DNA from: JAZRWQ01 sp045541395
GTDB taxonomy: Bacteria > Bacillota > Clostridia > Oscillospirales > UMGS1783
Direction: 5' to 3'
Assembly (NCBI GenBank): GCA_045541395.1
Contig: JAZQIZ010000026.1
Span: forward strand, 1-45,304
Length of the DNA: 45,304 nt
The translations under genes were made by a program, and so were the position numbers. Position 1 is the stretch's first letter. The number at the start of each line of letters is the position of its first letter. Below the pieces are notes generated by a model, which had not been told where the DNA came from, did not search any database, and saw only the letters and a program-made list of their open reading frames with translations. Below, in pieces: positions 23,348 through 31,027 of the stretch.

Positions 23348-24419
23348 AATAACCTCGCGGCAGTTTATGCTTCTGTTATTTTCTTTTTTATGCGCCAACA
23401 CCCTTATGAAAGGGTATTCCCCGCACGGGAAAACCGCGGGCTTTTTAAGTATTCTGGCCGCCGTTCCCATAGGGTTGTTTTATGCATTTGTTATTTTTCG
23501 CTTAGGGCGCCTTTACCCGCAGAAAGACTTTTTCGAAATAACCGAAGCGGTATTTTGCAGGTGGATAAAGCATATATTCGCCTTTATTCTTACAGCATTT
23601 TGCATTCTTGACATTGCATCTATTTGTGCTTACCTTATAAGCTTTGTACGTTCCCTTTCCGTAAGCAGAGGACTTTGGGTGCCTTTTATTATACTTTTAT
23701 TTTGTACCCTTATATTCTTTGCCTTATCTCAAGGCCGAACCGTTGGGGCGTTTATGCAGATAGGAGTGCCGTTACTTTCACTTTTATTTTTGCTTTGTAT
23801 AATTTTCTCTTTGGCTTATGCGGATTTTCAAAAAGTAACTCCGTTTTTTGAAAACGGAGCTGATGGCTTTTTACGGTCTTTTGCTTATTTTTCCTTACTG
23901 CCTTTCTCTACAACGGTGTTTTTATTCCCTTATACCAAAGAATCTGAGCCCTTAAGAAAACGCAATTATTTTATACCGACTATACTGGCAGGGCTATTAC
24001 TGGCGGCGTTTTATCTTTTAAACCCCCTTCTTTTGGGAAAGCAAACTATTGAGATCTTAAACTTTCCTTCTTATATGGCTCTTTCCGTACTTGATATTGA
24101 CGGATTTTTTCAGCGCATTGAAATATTTTTATTCGGCGCCTTTATATTATGCGACGCTATTCGCTTAGGGGCGGGAGTTCGCTTTTGCGCCGACGGAATT
24201 AAAAACCTTATTAAAGCACCGAGAGTATATATAACCGTACCGGTAACGCTTCTTGTTATAACGTTAGGTGTTACCTGTTTTAGCGACCCTGACGAAATTC
24301 TGAATATAAGCAATTTTGACCTTGCTGTGCCATTTCTGGCTTTATTTCTGATACCCATTACGGTATGGGTAGGCGCTGAAGCAAAAAACTACGCAATTGC
24401 AAAAGGCAGAAAATTATGA
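23337..24419 (+). CDS. Spore germination permease, GerB (B-subunit) family
   Basis: 360 residues from ATG 23337, which follows the strong ribosome binding site aaggagg (23324-23330). An upstream in-frame ATG at 23307 lies deep in the C-subunit gene and lacks one. About ten membrane helices of the amino acid/polyamine permease (APC) type. It begins KDKITSRQFMLLLFSFLCANTLM, the usual GerB opening, and ends in a short basic tail. B subunits bind the germinant. The gene order A-C-B differs from the A-B-C order of B. subtilis gerA. Overlaps the C-subunit gene by 11 bp. Confidence 0.94.
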   Translation: MKDKITSRQFMLLLFSFLCANTLMKGYSPHGKTAGFLSILAAVPIGLFYAFVIFRLGRLYPQKDFFEITEAVFCRWIKHIFAFILTAFCILDIASICAYLISFVRSLSVSRGLWVPFIILLFCTLIFFALSQGRTVGAFMQIGVPLLSLLFLLCIIFSLAYADFQKVTPFFENGADGFLRSFAYFSLLPFSTTVFLFPYTKESEPLRKRNYFIPTILAGLLLAAFYLLNPLLLGKQTIEILNFPSYMALSVLDIDGFFQRIEIFLFGAFILCDAIRLGAGVRFCADGIKNLIKAPRVYITVPVTLLVITLGVTCFSDPDEILNISNFDLAVPFLALFLIPITVWVGAEAKNYAIAKGRKL

Positions 24420-24442
24420 TAGAATAAATACGAGGTGGAACA

Positions 24443-25051
24443 ATGGAAAAGAAAATTGCTTTTTTTGATATTGACAATACTTTAATTTACGGCGACAGCC
24501 TGTTTTCCCTTTTTAGATTCGGCGCAAAAAAGAGGCCTTATTTATGGCTTACTTTGCCTGCTATCGGGGTCATGGGGCTTTTATACGCTTTAAAATTAGT
24601 TCCTGTTACTAAGGTGAAGGAGCTTATTTACCTGCCTTTAAAATTTATGAAAGAAGAAGATTACGAGGCCTTTTTCCAAAAACATATTTTAGACAGAAAA
24701 ATTGAAGCTTCCTTTAACGAGCTTTTGCGTTTGAAACGCGAAGGCTATTACATACTTTTGGTTACGGCTTCTGCAGAGGCTTATATGAAATATTGGGAAA
24801 AGAAGGGCTATGCAGATAAGGTTATAGGCACAAAAACAAACTGCGGCTCCAATAAAATTACAGGGCCCAACTGCCACGGGCAGCAGAAGGTAATTTACAT
24901 TAAGGAATTTTTGAAAGAGCAAGGTATTGAGCCAAATTTTGAAAATAGCATAGGCTTTTCCGATTCAAATAAGGATATTCCCATGCTTGCCCTTTGCAAA
25001 ACAAGAATAAGGGTACAAAAAGACGGTACTCTTGTTCCCTTTAAGCCTTAA
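24443..25051 (+). CDS. HAD superfamily hydrolase, subfamily IB (SerB-like)
   Basis: 202 residues. Catalytic motif I FFDIDNTLIYGDS (8-20), motif II LLVTASAEAYMKYW (about 105), a conserved Lys region and motif III GFSDSNKDIPML (about 173). Members hydrolyse small phosphate esters; some act on phosphoserine or lysophospholipids. The cap (about 20-90) is short and includes a hydrophobic stretch (YLWLTLPAIGVMGLLYAL), which could contact membrane. Substrate unknown. Ribosome binding site gaggtgg. It stands between the germination operon and recA. Confidence 0.88.
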   Translation: MEKKIAFFDIDNTLIYGDSLFSLFRFGAKKRPYLWLTLPAIGVMGLLYALKLVPVTKVKELIYLPLKFMKEEDYEAFFQKHILDRKIEASFNELLRLKREGYYILLVTASAEAYMKYWEKKGYADKVIGTKTNCGSNKITGPNCHGQQKVIYIKEFLKEQGIEPNFENSIGFSDSNKDIPMLALCKTRIRVQKDGTLVPFKP

Positions 25052-25090
25052 AATGTGACAAAAAGGGTACATAAAACCTTTAAAGATATA

Positions 25091-25119
25091 TTGAAAAAAC
25101 CAAGTGATTAATGTATAAT
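25091..25119 (+). promoter_or_regulatory. Vegetative promoter for recA
   Basis: -35 TTGAAA (25091-25096) and -10 TATAAT (25114-25119) with 17 bp spacing. I found no Firmicutes LexA-type box (GAAC-N4-GTTC) across or near it. Confidence 0.8.
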
Positions 25120-25153
25120 AAAACTAACGAATTTAAAAAATGAGGTGCTTAAA

Positions 25154-26245
25154 ATGGGTGATAAAAACAAGGCTTTAAACGAAGCTTTAGCACAGATAGA
25201 AAAGCAGTTTGGCAAGGGCGCGATCATGCGCTTGGGGGATGAGGCCAATATGGCTATTGAGCATATTTCCTCCGGCTCTGTTTCACTTGATATTGCTTTA
25301 GGTATAGGCGGATTCCCTAAGGGCAGAATTATAGAAATTTACGGGCCCGAATCCTCCGGTAAAACAACGGTTGCTTTACACGCTGTTGCTGAGGTTCAGA
25401 AGGAAGGCGGCACCGCAGCGTTTATAGATGCGGAGCACGCTTTGGATCCTGTTTATGCTTCCCATTTAGGCGTTAATATTAATGATCTTTTGGTTTCCCA
25501 GCCGGACACAGGCGAGCAAGCTCTTGAAATTGCCGATGCTTTGGTAAGAAGCGGCGCTGTAGATATAATTGTTGTGGACTCGGTTGCGGCTTTGGTGCCC
25601 AAGGCTGAAATTGAAGGTGAAATGGGCGATTCTCACGTAGGCCTTCATGCGCGTCTTATGTCGCAGGCATTAAGAAAGCTGGCAGGCGCTATTGCAAAAA
25701 CCAACTGTATTGCAATATTTATTAACCAGTTAAGAGAAAAGGTTGGCGTTATGTTCGGCAACCCTGAGGTTACCACAGGCGGCCGCGCTCTTAAGTTTTA
25801 CTCTTCCGTAAGACTTGACGTAAGAAGAATTGAATCCTTAAAATCCTCCGGTGAGGTTATTGGTAACCGTACCAGAGTAAAGGTTGTTAAAAACAAGGTT
25901 GCTCCTCCCTTCAAAGAGGCAGAGTTTGATATTATGTACGGCACGGGCATTTCCAGAGCCGGTGAGGTTATAGACCTTGGCGTTAAATTTGGCGTTGTTG
26001 AAAAGAGCGGCGCCTGGTTCAGCTACGGAGGCGAACGCTTAGGCCAGGGCAGAGACAACGTTAAGGAGCTTTTAAAGAACGATCCCGCTTTAATGGAAGA
26101 GATAGCTTCCATTATTATGGATACTATTGAAGCCTCCAAGGAGCCTGAGATTCCCGTTCAGGAGCCTCCCAAGCCTGTTATGAAGGCTCCCAAGGCGCCG
26201 GCAAGGAAGTCTGAGCTTATGGTTTCGGCTGACGATTTTGAATAA
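25154..26245 (+). CDS. recA: Recombinase RecA
   Basis: 363 residues from the ATG at 25154 (ribosome binding site tgaggtg). A GTG nine bases earlier is in frame but lies on that ribosome binding site. RecA coats single-stranded DNA and drives strand exchange. Signatures: EKQFGKGAIMRLGD, Walker A GPESSGKTT (about 65-73), IDAEHALDP, ALRKLAGAIAKTNCIAIFINQLREKVGVMFG and TTGGRALKFY. The tail (about 330-363) is rich in Pro and Lys (PEIPVQEPPKPVMKAPKAPA) and not strongly acidic. First gene of recA-recX-rimO-pgsA. Confidence 0.98.
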   Translation: MGDKNKALNEALAQIEKQFGKGAIMRLGDEANMAIEHISSGSVSLDIALGIGGFPKGRIIEIYGPESSGKTTVALHAVAEVQKEGGTAAFIDAEHALDPVYASHLGVNINDLLVSQPDTGEQALEIADALVRSGAVDIIVVDSVAALVPKAEIEGEMGDSHVGLHARLMSQALRKLAGAIAKTNCIAIFINQLREKVGVMFGNPEVTTGGRALKFYSSVRLDVRRIESLKSSGEVIGNRTRVKVVKNKVAPPFKEAEFDIMYGTGISRAGEVIDLGVKFGVVEKSGAWFSYGGERLGQGRDNVKELLKNDPALMEEIASIIMDTIEASKEPEIPVQEPPKPVMKAPKAPARKSELMVSADDFE

Positions 26246-26868
26246 TGCTTATAACAGAGATCAAACCCGGAAAACACAACACCTATTACATATTCGCAGA
26301 TAACGAGTTTCTTTTCAGTGCTTATGAGGAGATAATTTATAAATACTCTATAGCGCAGGGAAAGGAAACCCAAAAAGAGGTTCTTATAAAAGCGCAGAAG
26401 GAACAGAACCTTATGTATGCAAAAAAAAGAGCCCTCGATATTCTTTCGAGGGCTGCTGTTTGTGAAAAAGCGCTTTATAGCAAGCTTTTGCAAAAAGGGA
26501 TAGACAAGGAAGCGGCGGCTTACGCCGTACAATTTGCCAAGGAATACGGTTACGTTGACGATGAGGCTTTAATAAAAGATCTTATTTTGCATTTGGCTAA
26601 GGATAAAAAATACGGCAAACAGCGTATTTTTTCCTACCTTTACGGTAAAGGCTTTGAAAGAGAGCTTATTGAGAGAAGTCTTATTGAATTTAAGGATGAT
26701 CCTGTGCCTAGGATAAGGGAGCTGATCTTAAAGGAAAAGGCAGATCTTGGCGACAGGGCGGCCTTAAAAAAGCTTATAGCAAAAATGCAAAGAAAGGGCT
26801 ATTCCTTTTCCCATATAAGATGCGCCCTTTCCCAAATAACCGATGAGGAATTTTACGAGGAAGACTGA
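26245..26868 (+). CDS. recX: Regulatory protein RecX
   Basis: 207 residues. RecX binds RecA filaments and limits RecA activity. The three-helix repeats are recognisable: AKKRALDILSRAAVCEKALYSKL, AAYAVQFAKEYGYVDDEALIKD and YGKQRIFSYLYGKGFERELI, with a last repeat near the C terminus. It begins on the last base of the recA stop (TAATG), a coupled pair. Confidence 0.93.
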   Translation: MLITEIKPGKHNTYYIFADNEFLFSAYEEIIYKYSIAQGKETQKEVLIKAQKEQNLMYAKKRALDILSRAAVCEKALYSKLLQKGIDKEAAAYAVQFAKEYGYVDDEALIKDLILHLAKDKKYGKQRIFSYLYGKGFERELIERSLIEFKDDPVPRIRELILKEKADLGDRAALKKLIAKMQRKGYSFSHIRCALSQITDEEFYEED

Positions 26869-28194
26869 ATGGAGAATATTAAGGTTGCTTTGATTTCCTT
26901 AGGCTGTGCTAAAAATTTAGTGGACAGCGAAACTATGCTGGGTGCCTTAAAGGAAGAAAACTGCACACTTGTATCTAAGGAAGAAGAGGCAGACGTTGTT
27001 ATTATCAATACCTGCGGGTTTATTGAGTCCGCCAAGATGGAGGCTATAGACCAGATACTGGAGGTTATAGACCTGAAGGTCGACGGGTTTATTAAAGGAA
27101 TAGTTGTTTGCGGCTGTCTTTCTCAGAGATACAGAGAGGATATGGCAGAGCAGTTTCCTGAGGTTGACGTATTTTTAGGCACCACCGCCCAAAAGGAAAT
27201 AGCAAAGGCGGTTAAAAGCGCATATAATAATGATGCTTTGGAAATTTACGATAAGCCTGATGATACTCCCTTTTTTGGGAAGAGGGTACTTTCTACTCCC
27301 CCCTATACGGCATATTTAAAAATTGCGGAGGGGTGCAATAACTGCTGTTCTTACTGCGCTATCCCCATAATTCGCGGCTCTTTCCGTTCTACGCCTATGG
27401 AGGACCTTATTTCTCAGGCAAAGGAGCTGGCAAAAGGCGGAGTTAAGGAGCTTTGCATTGTAGCTCAGGACCCTACGGCTTACGGCACGGATCTCTACGG
27501 AAAGCCTTCCCTTTGCGAGCTTTTAGGGGAGCTTTGCAAAATTGACGGTATAAGCTGGATAAGATTACTTTACCTTTACCCCCACAAGATAGATGAAAAC
27601 CTATTGCAATTTATTAAAACCAATGATAAAATAGTAAAATATATAGATATGCCCATTCAGCACTGCAGCACAAAGGTTTTAGGCAGTATGAACCGTCCGG
27701 ACAGCTATGAGAGTCTGAAAGCCCTTATAGGCAGAATAAGAGAGCTTATTCCCCAAATGGTTATAAGAACTACCCTTATTGCCGGATACCCTACCGAGAC
27801 GGAAGAGGATTTTGCTTTGCTTTGCGATTTTGTAAAGGAAATGAAATTTGAACGTCTTGGAGCCTTTGCTTATTCTCAGGAGGAGGACACTCCCGCCGCA
27901 TTGCTTCAGCAGATTGACGAACAGGTACGAGCAAGACGGGCAGAGATAATAATGGAGCTGCAGAATGAAGTGCAAAGGAACTTTCTTTCCTCCCTTTTGG
28001 GAAAGGAGCTTTGGGTGATTACCGAAGAGTATGATCCTGAAAACGAGAGCTACTCAGGCAGAAGCTATATGGACGCTCCTGAGGTTGACGGTAAGGTTTA
28101 CTTTACCGGTTACCGCGAGATTTTGCCCGGCGAGACAGTGCAGGTAAAAATCACAGGCTTTATTGACTACGATCTTACAGGTGAGCTTTTATGA
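26869..28194 (+). CDS. rimO: Ribosomal protein S12 methylthiotransferase RimO
   Basis: 441 residues. A radical SAM enzyme that methylthiolates a conserved Asp of ribosomal protein S12. The N-terminal domain has SLGCAKNLVDSE and NTCGFIESAK, giving three Cys for one cluster. The radical SAM motif CNNCCSYC (about 156-163, read CxxxCxxC) follows AEGCNN. A C-terminal TRAM domain ends with VQVKITGFIDYDLTGEL. The start follows the recX stop directly. Confidence 0.96.
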   Translation: MENIKVALISLGCAKNLVDSETMLGALKEENCTLVSKEEEADVVIINTCGFIESAKMEAIDQILEVIDLKVDGFIKGIVVCGCLSQRYREDMAEQFPEVDVFLGTTAQKEIAKAVKSAYNNDALEIYDKPDDTPFFGKRVLSTPPYTAYLKIAEGCNNCCSYCAIPIIRGSFRSTPMEDLISQAKELAKGGVKELCIVAQDPTAYGTDLYGKPSLCELLGELCKIDGISWIRLLYLYPHKIDENLLQFIKTNDKIVKYIDMPIQHCSTKVLGSMNRPDSYESLKALIGRIRELIPQMVIRTTLIAGYPTETEEDFALLCDFVKEMKFERLGAFAYSQEEDTPAALLQQIDEQVRARRAEIIMELQNEVQRNFLSSLLGKELWVITEEYDPENESYSGRSYMDAPEVDGKVYFTGYREILPGETVQVKITGFIDYDLTGELL

Positions 28195-28754
28195 AAAACG
28201 TTCCAAATATACTTTCCGTATTCAGAATATTTGCGGCAGTGGCTGTGCTTACGTTAATGATGGTTATTGACCCCGCTGTAAACAGACCTCTTTTTATGTG
28301 GCTTTGCGGGCTTATTTTTGGCGCAGGCTGTATATCTGACCTGCTGGACGGAAAAATAGCAAGGAAGTATAATTTAGTTTCTGATTTCGGCAAGTTTGTA
28401 GACCCGATTGCCGATAAGCTTTTAACCTTCTTTGCAATGCTGGGCTTTATTTTTGCAGAGGCAGACAAGGGCTTTCCTTTTATGATAATTGCCGTAGCGG
28501 TAACTCTGTTCAGAGAGTTTATAGTTTCTTCTGTAAGAATGCTATCCGCTTCCAGAGGCGAGGTAGTAGCGGCTAATATTTACGGTAAGTTAAAAACTGT
28601 ATTTCAGATGTCGGCTCTTATTGCGTACTATTTATTTATAGAAACGTCTTTTATTTGGCTGGCCCAGATACTTTTGGTTATAGCTGTTGTTATGACGGTA
28701 ATTTCCGGGGCTACCTACGTAAGCGGCTTCTTTAGGCTTATGAAAAATAACTAA
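28191..28754 (+). CDS. pgsA: CDP-diacylglycerol-glycerol-3-phosphate 3-phosphatidyltransferase
   Basis: 187 residues, a membrane enzyme that makes phosphatidylglycerol phosphate from CDP-diacylglycerol and glycerol-3-phosphate. The CDP-alcohol phosphotransferase motif is complete: SDLLDGKIARKYNLVSDFGK, then FVDPIADK (DGx2ARx8Gx3Dx3D). Several membrane helices. The start overlaps rimO by 4 bp. The rimO-pgsA pairing is common in Firmicutes. Confidence 0.94.
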   Translation: MKNVPNILSVFRIFAAVAVLTLMMVIDPAVNRPLFMWLCGLIFGAGCISDLLDGKIARKYNLVSDFGKFVDPIADKLLTFFAMLGFIFAEADKGFPFMIIAVAVTLFREFIVSSVRMLSASRGEVVAANIYGKLKTVFQMSALIAYYLFIETSFIWLAQILLVIAVVMTVISGATYVSGFFRLMKNN

Positions 28755-28774
28755 TTTAATATATTATTGCGGCA

Positions 28775-28983
28775 AGAAGTACCTTGGAAGGTCAATTTCA
28801 GAGAGAAACGGTTATAAGCTGAAAGCTGTTTTAATTGCAAAAAGGGAAAAGTGCGGCCGCCGCCTTCGGGCGAATTACGGGTAATTCCGTACGGGTGCAA
28901 CCGTTATATTGCTTAAAAAGTTATAAATCGGAGTGGGACCGCGAAAAACGCCTCCGCAGTAGAATTACTGCGGAGTTTTTTAT
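28775..28983 (+). promoter_or_regulatory. T-box riboswitch leader of cysE-cysS; apparent Cys (TGC) specifier
   Basis: The T-box core GTGGGACCGCG (28934-28943) is followed by a terminator. Upstream, cagagagaaac is the AG-bulge region, GCTGAAAGC the apical loop, and the 3' strand reads ttttaaTTGCAAAAAGG. There TGC (Cys) is followed by a purine. The genes downstream make O-acetylserine and charge tRNA-Cys, which agrees. A strong GC-rich hairpin (cgccttcgggcg, 28860-28871) lies in the linker region. Uncharged tRNA-Cys should promote readthrough. Confidence 0.93.
28952..28982 (+). terminator. Intrinsic terminator of the cysE T-box
   Basis: The stem ctccgcagta/tactgcggag (loop gaat) is followed by tttttt. 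It lies 18 bases before the cysE start. Confidence 0.9.
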
Positions 28984-29000
28984 ATTTTTGAGGTGGATTT

Positions 29001-29630
29001 ATGTTCAATAAAATAAAACAGGATATAAGATCTATTATGGATCATGACCCTGCAGCAAGAAGCGCCTTTGAGGTGTTTTTCCTGTATGCAGGCTATAGAG
29101 CAATACGGCGGCACAGAATTGCACATTGGCTGTACAATCACAAGCAATTCTTCTGGGCAAGGCTTATTTCACAAAACACCCGCCATATAACCGGAATTGA
29201 AATCCATCCCGGCGCAAAAATAGGCAGAGGTGTGCTTATAGACCACGGCATGGGTGTGGTTATAGGTGAAACGGCTGAGGTTGGCGATAACTGCGTTATT
29301 TACCAGGGGGTCACCTTAGGAGGTACCGGTAAAGACAAAGGCAAGCGCCACCCGACATTAGGCAACAACGTTATGGTTGGTGCAGGCTCTAAGATACTTG
29401 GCCCCTTTAAGGTTGGCGACAATTCTAAAATTGCGGCAAACTCGGTGGTATTGGAGGAGATACCCCCTAATTCCACAGCAGTTGGCTCACCCGCAAGGAT
29501 AGTACGCAGAGAGGGTGTAAGGGTTGAATCTATTCTTGACCAGATCCACGTACCCGACCCGATTGCTCAGCAGCTTTGCAGAATTGAAAACAAGCTTAAC
29601 AAATTGGAAAAAAAATCGGAGGATAAATAA
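29001..29630 (+). CDS. cysE: Serine O-acetyltransferase
   Basis: 209 residues. It acetylates serine with acetyl-CoA, the first step of cysteine synthesis. An N-terminal helical part (DPAARSAFEVFFLYAGYRAIRRHRIAHWLY) is followed by left-handed beta-helix hexapeptide repeats from about 65 to 165. Active-site residues lie in IDHGMGVVIGETAEVGDNC and GGTGKDKGKRHPTLGN. The C-terminal tail is a short Lys/Glu helix. Ribosome binding site gaggtgg. First gene under the Cys T-box. Confidence 0.96.
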   Translation: MFNKIKQDIRSIMDHDPAARSAFEVFFLYAGYRAIRRHRIAHWLYNHKQFFWARLISQNTRHITGIEIHPGAKIGRGVLIDHGMGVVIGETAEVGDNCVIYQGVTLGGTGKDKGKRHPTLGNNVMVGAGSKILGPFKVGDNSKIAANSVVLEEIPPNSTAVGSPARIVRREGVRVESILDQIHVPDPIAQQLCRIENKLNKLEKKSEDK

Positions 29631-31025
29631 ATGAAAATCTACAACACACTTACCCGCCAGAAAGAGGAGCTTAAGCCTCTTAATAAGGATTACGTGGGCA
29701 TATATTCCTGCGGTCCTACTGTTTATCAGTATGCCCATATAGGCAACCTTCGCACCTACATTTTTATGGACGAATTAAGACGCGTACTTAAAAGAAACGG
29801 CTACACCTTAAAGCACGTTATGAACATAACCGACGTTGGCCATTTAACTTCCGACGGTGACGAAGGCGAAGATAAGATGGCAAAAAGTGCTCGTATTATG
29901 AAAAAAGATCCTTACGAGATCGCCGCTTACTTTACCGACGTATTTTTAAAGGATATTGACCGCCTTAATATTACCCGCCCCGAAATTATTACCAAGGCAA
30001 CCGATAACATTAACCAGATGATAGACTTTGTAGTTGGTCTTTGCGATAAGGGCTACGGCTACGAGACTTCCGACGGCATTTATTACGATATTCAGAAGTT
30101 CAATGGCTACGGCCAGCTTTCCGGAAACAATTTAGATGACCTTATGAGTGGCGCAAGAGTTGATGTTAACGATGAGAAGCGTCACCCTGCAGACTTTGCT
30201 ATTTGGAAAAAGGCACCTAAGGAGCATATTATGCAGTGGGAATCTCCCTGGGGCATGGGCTATCCCGGCTGGCATATTGAATGCTCTGCTATGGGCCTGC
30301 GTTTCTTAGGCGAGAAGTTTGATATTCACACCGGCGGTGTTGACCATATTCCCATTCACCACGAAAATGAAATTGCTCAGTCGGAAGGTCTGCTTGGTCA
30401 TCCTATGGTAAACTACTGGATGCACGGCGAATTTATGCTGGTTAACGGCGGCAAAATGAGTAAATCCTTAGGCAATACCTACACTGTAGATCAGCTTATT
30501 GAAAAGGGCTATTCTCCCTTAGTATTCAGATATTTCTGCCTTAACGCTCATTACAGAAACAAAATAAACTTTACCTTTGATAGTATGGATGCGGCAAAGA
30601 AGGCTCTTAAGAACCTGCACAAGGAAATAGACCGCCACAAGGGCGCCGACGGCAAGGTTGACAGCAAGGTTATTGAAGACTTCAGAAACGAATTTAACGA
30701 GGCTGTTAACGATGACCTTAATATTCCCAAGGCATTAGGCATTGTTTGGAATATGGCTAAATACGAAGTTAAATCCAATGATATTTATGAGCTTATTTTA
30801 AGCACCGATGACGTTTTAGGGCTTGATTTGGACAAGGAGTTCGAAGAAGTTGAAGTAGCGGTTGACGATGAGCTTTCTTCCAAAGTTGAAGAGCTTATTG
30901 CAAAGCGCCTTGAAGCCAAGAAGGCTAAGGACTGGGCAACTGCCGACGCCATAAGAAATCAGCTTACCGAAATGGGTATAGCATTAAAGGATACCCCTCA
31001 GGGTACTACCTGGAGTAAAATGTAA
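29631..31025 (+). CDS. cysS: Cysteinyl-tRNA synthetase
   Basis: 464 residues, full length. Class I synthetase with the zinc Cys in SCGPTVYQYAHIGNLRTY (HIGN signature near 36), further zinc ligands in HIECSAMG and HHENE, and KMSKSLGN near 276. A DALR-type helical domain is C-terminal. It starts one base after the cysE stop, so supply and use of cysteine are controlled together by the T-box. Confidence 0.97.
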   Translation: MKIYNTLTRQKEELKPLNKDYVGIYSCGPTVYQYAHIGNLRTYIFMDELRRVLKRNGYTLKHVMNITDVGHLTSDGDEGEDKMAKSARIMKKDPYEIAAYFTDVFLKDIDRLNITRPEIITKATDNINQMIDFVVGLCDKGYGYETSDGIYYDIQKFNGYGQLSGNNLDDLMSGARVDVNDEKRHPADFAIWKKAPKEHIMQWESPWGMGYPGWHIECSAMGLRFLGEKFDIHTGGVDHIPIHHENEIAQSEGLLGHPMVNYWMHGEFMLVNGGKMSKSLGNTYTVDQLIEKGYSPLVFRYFCLNAHYRNKINFTFDSMDAAKKALKNLHKEIDRHKGADGKVDSKVIEDFRNEFNEAVNDDLNIPKALGIVWNMAKYEVKSNDIYELILSTDDVLGLDLDKEFEEVEVAVDDELSSKVEELIAKRLEAKKAKDWATADAIRNQLTEMGIALKDTPQGTTWSKM

Positions 31026-31027
31026 TT

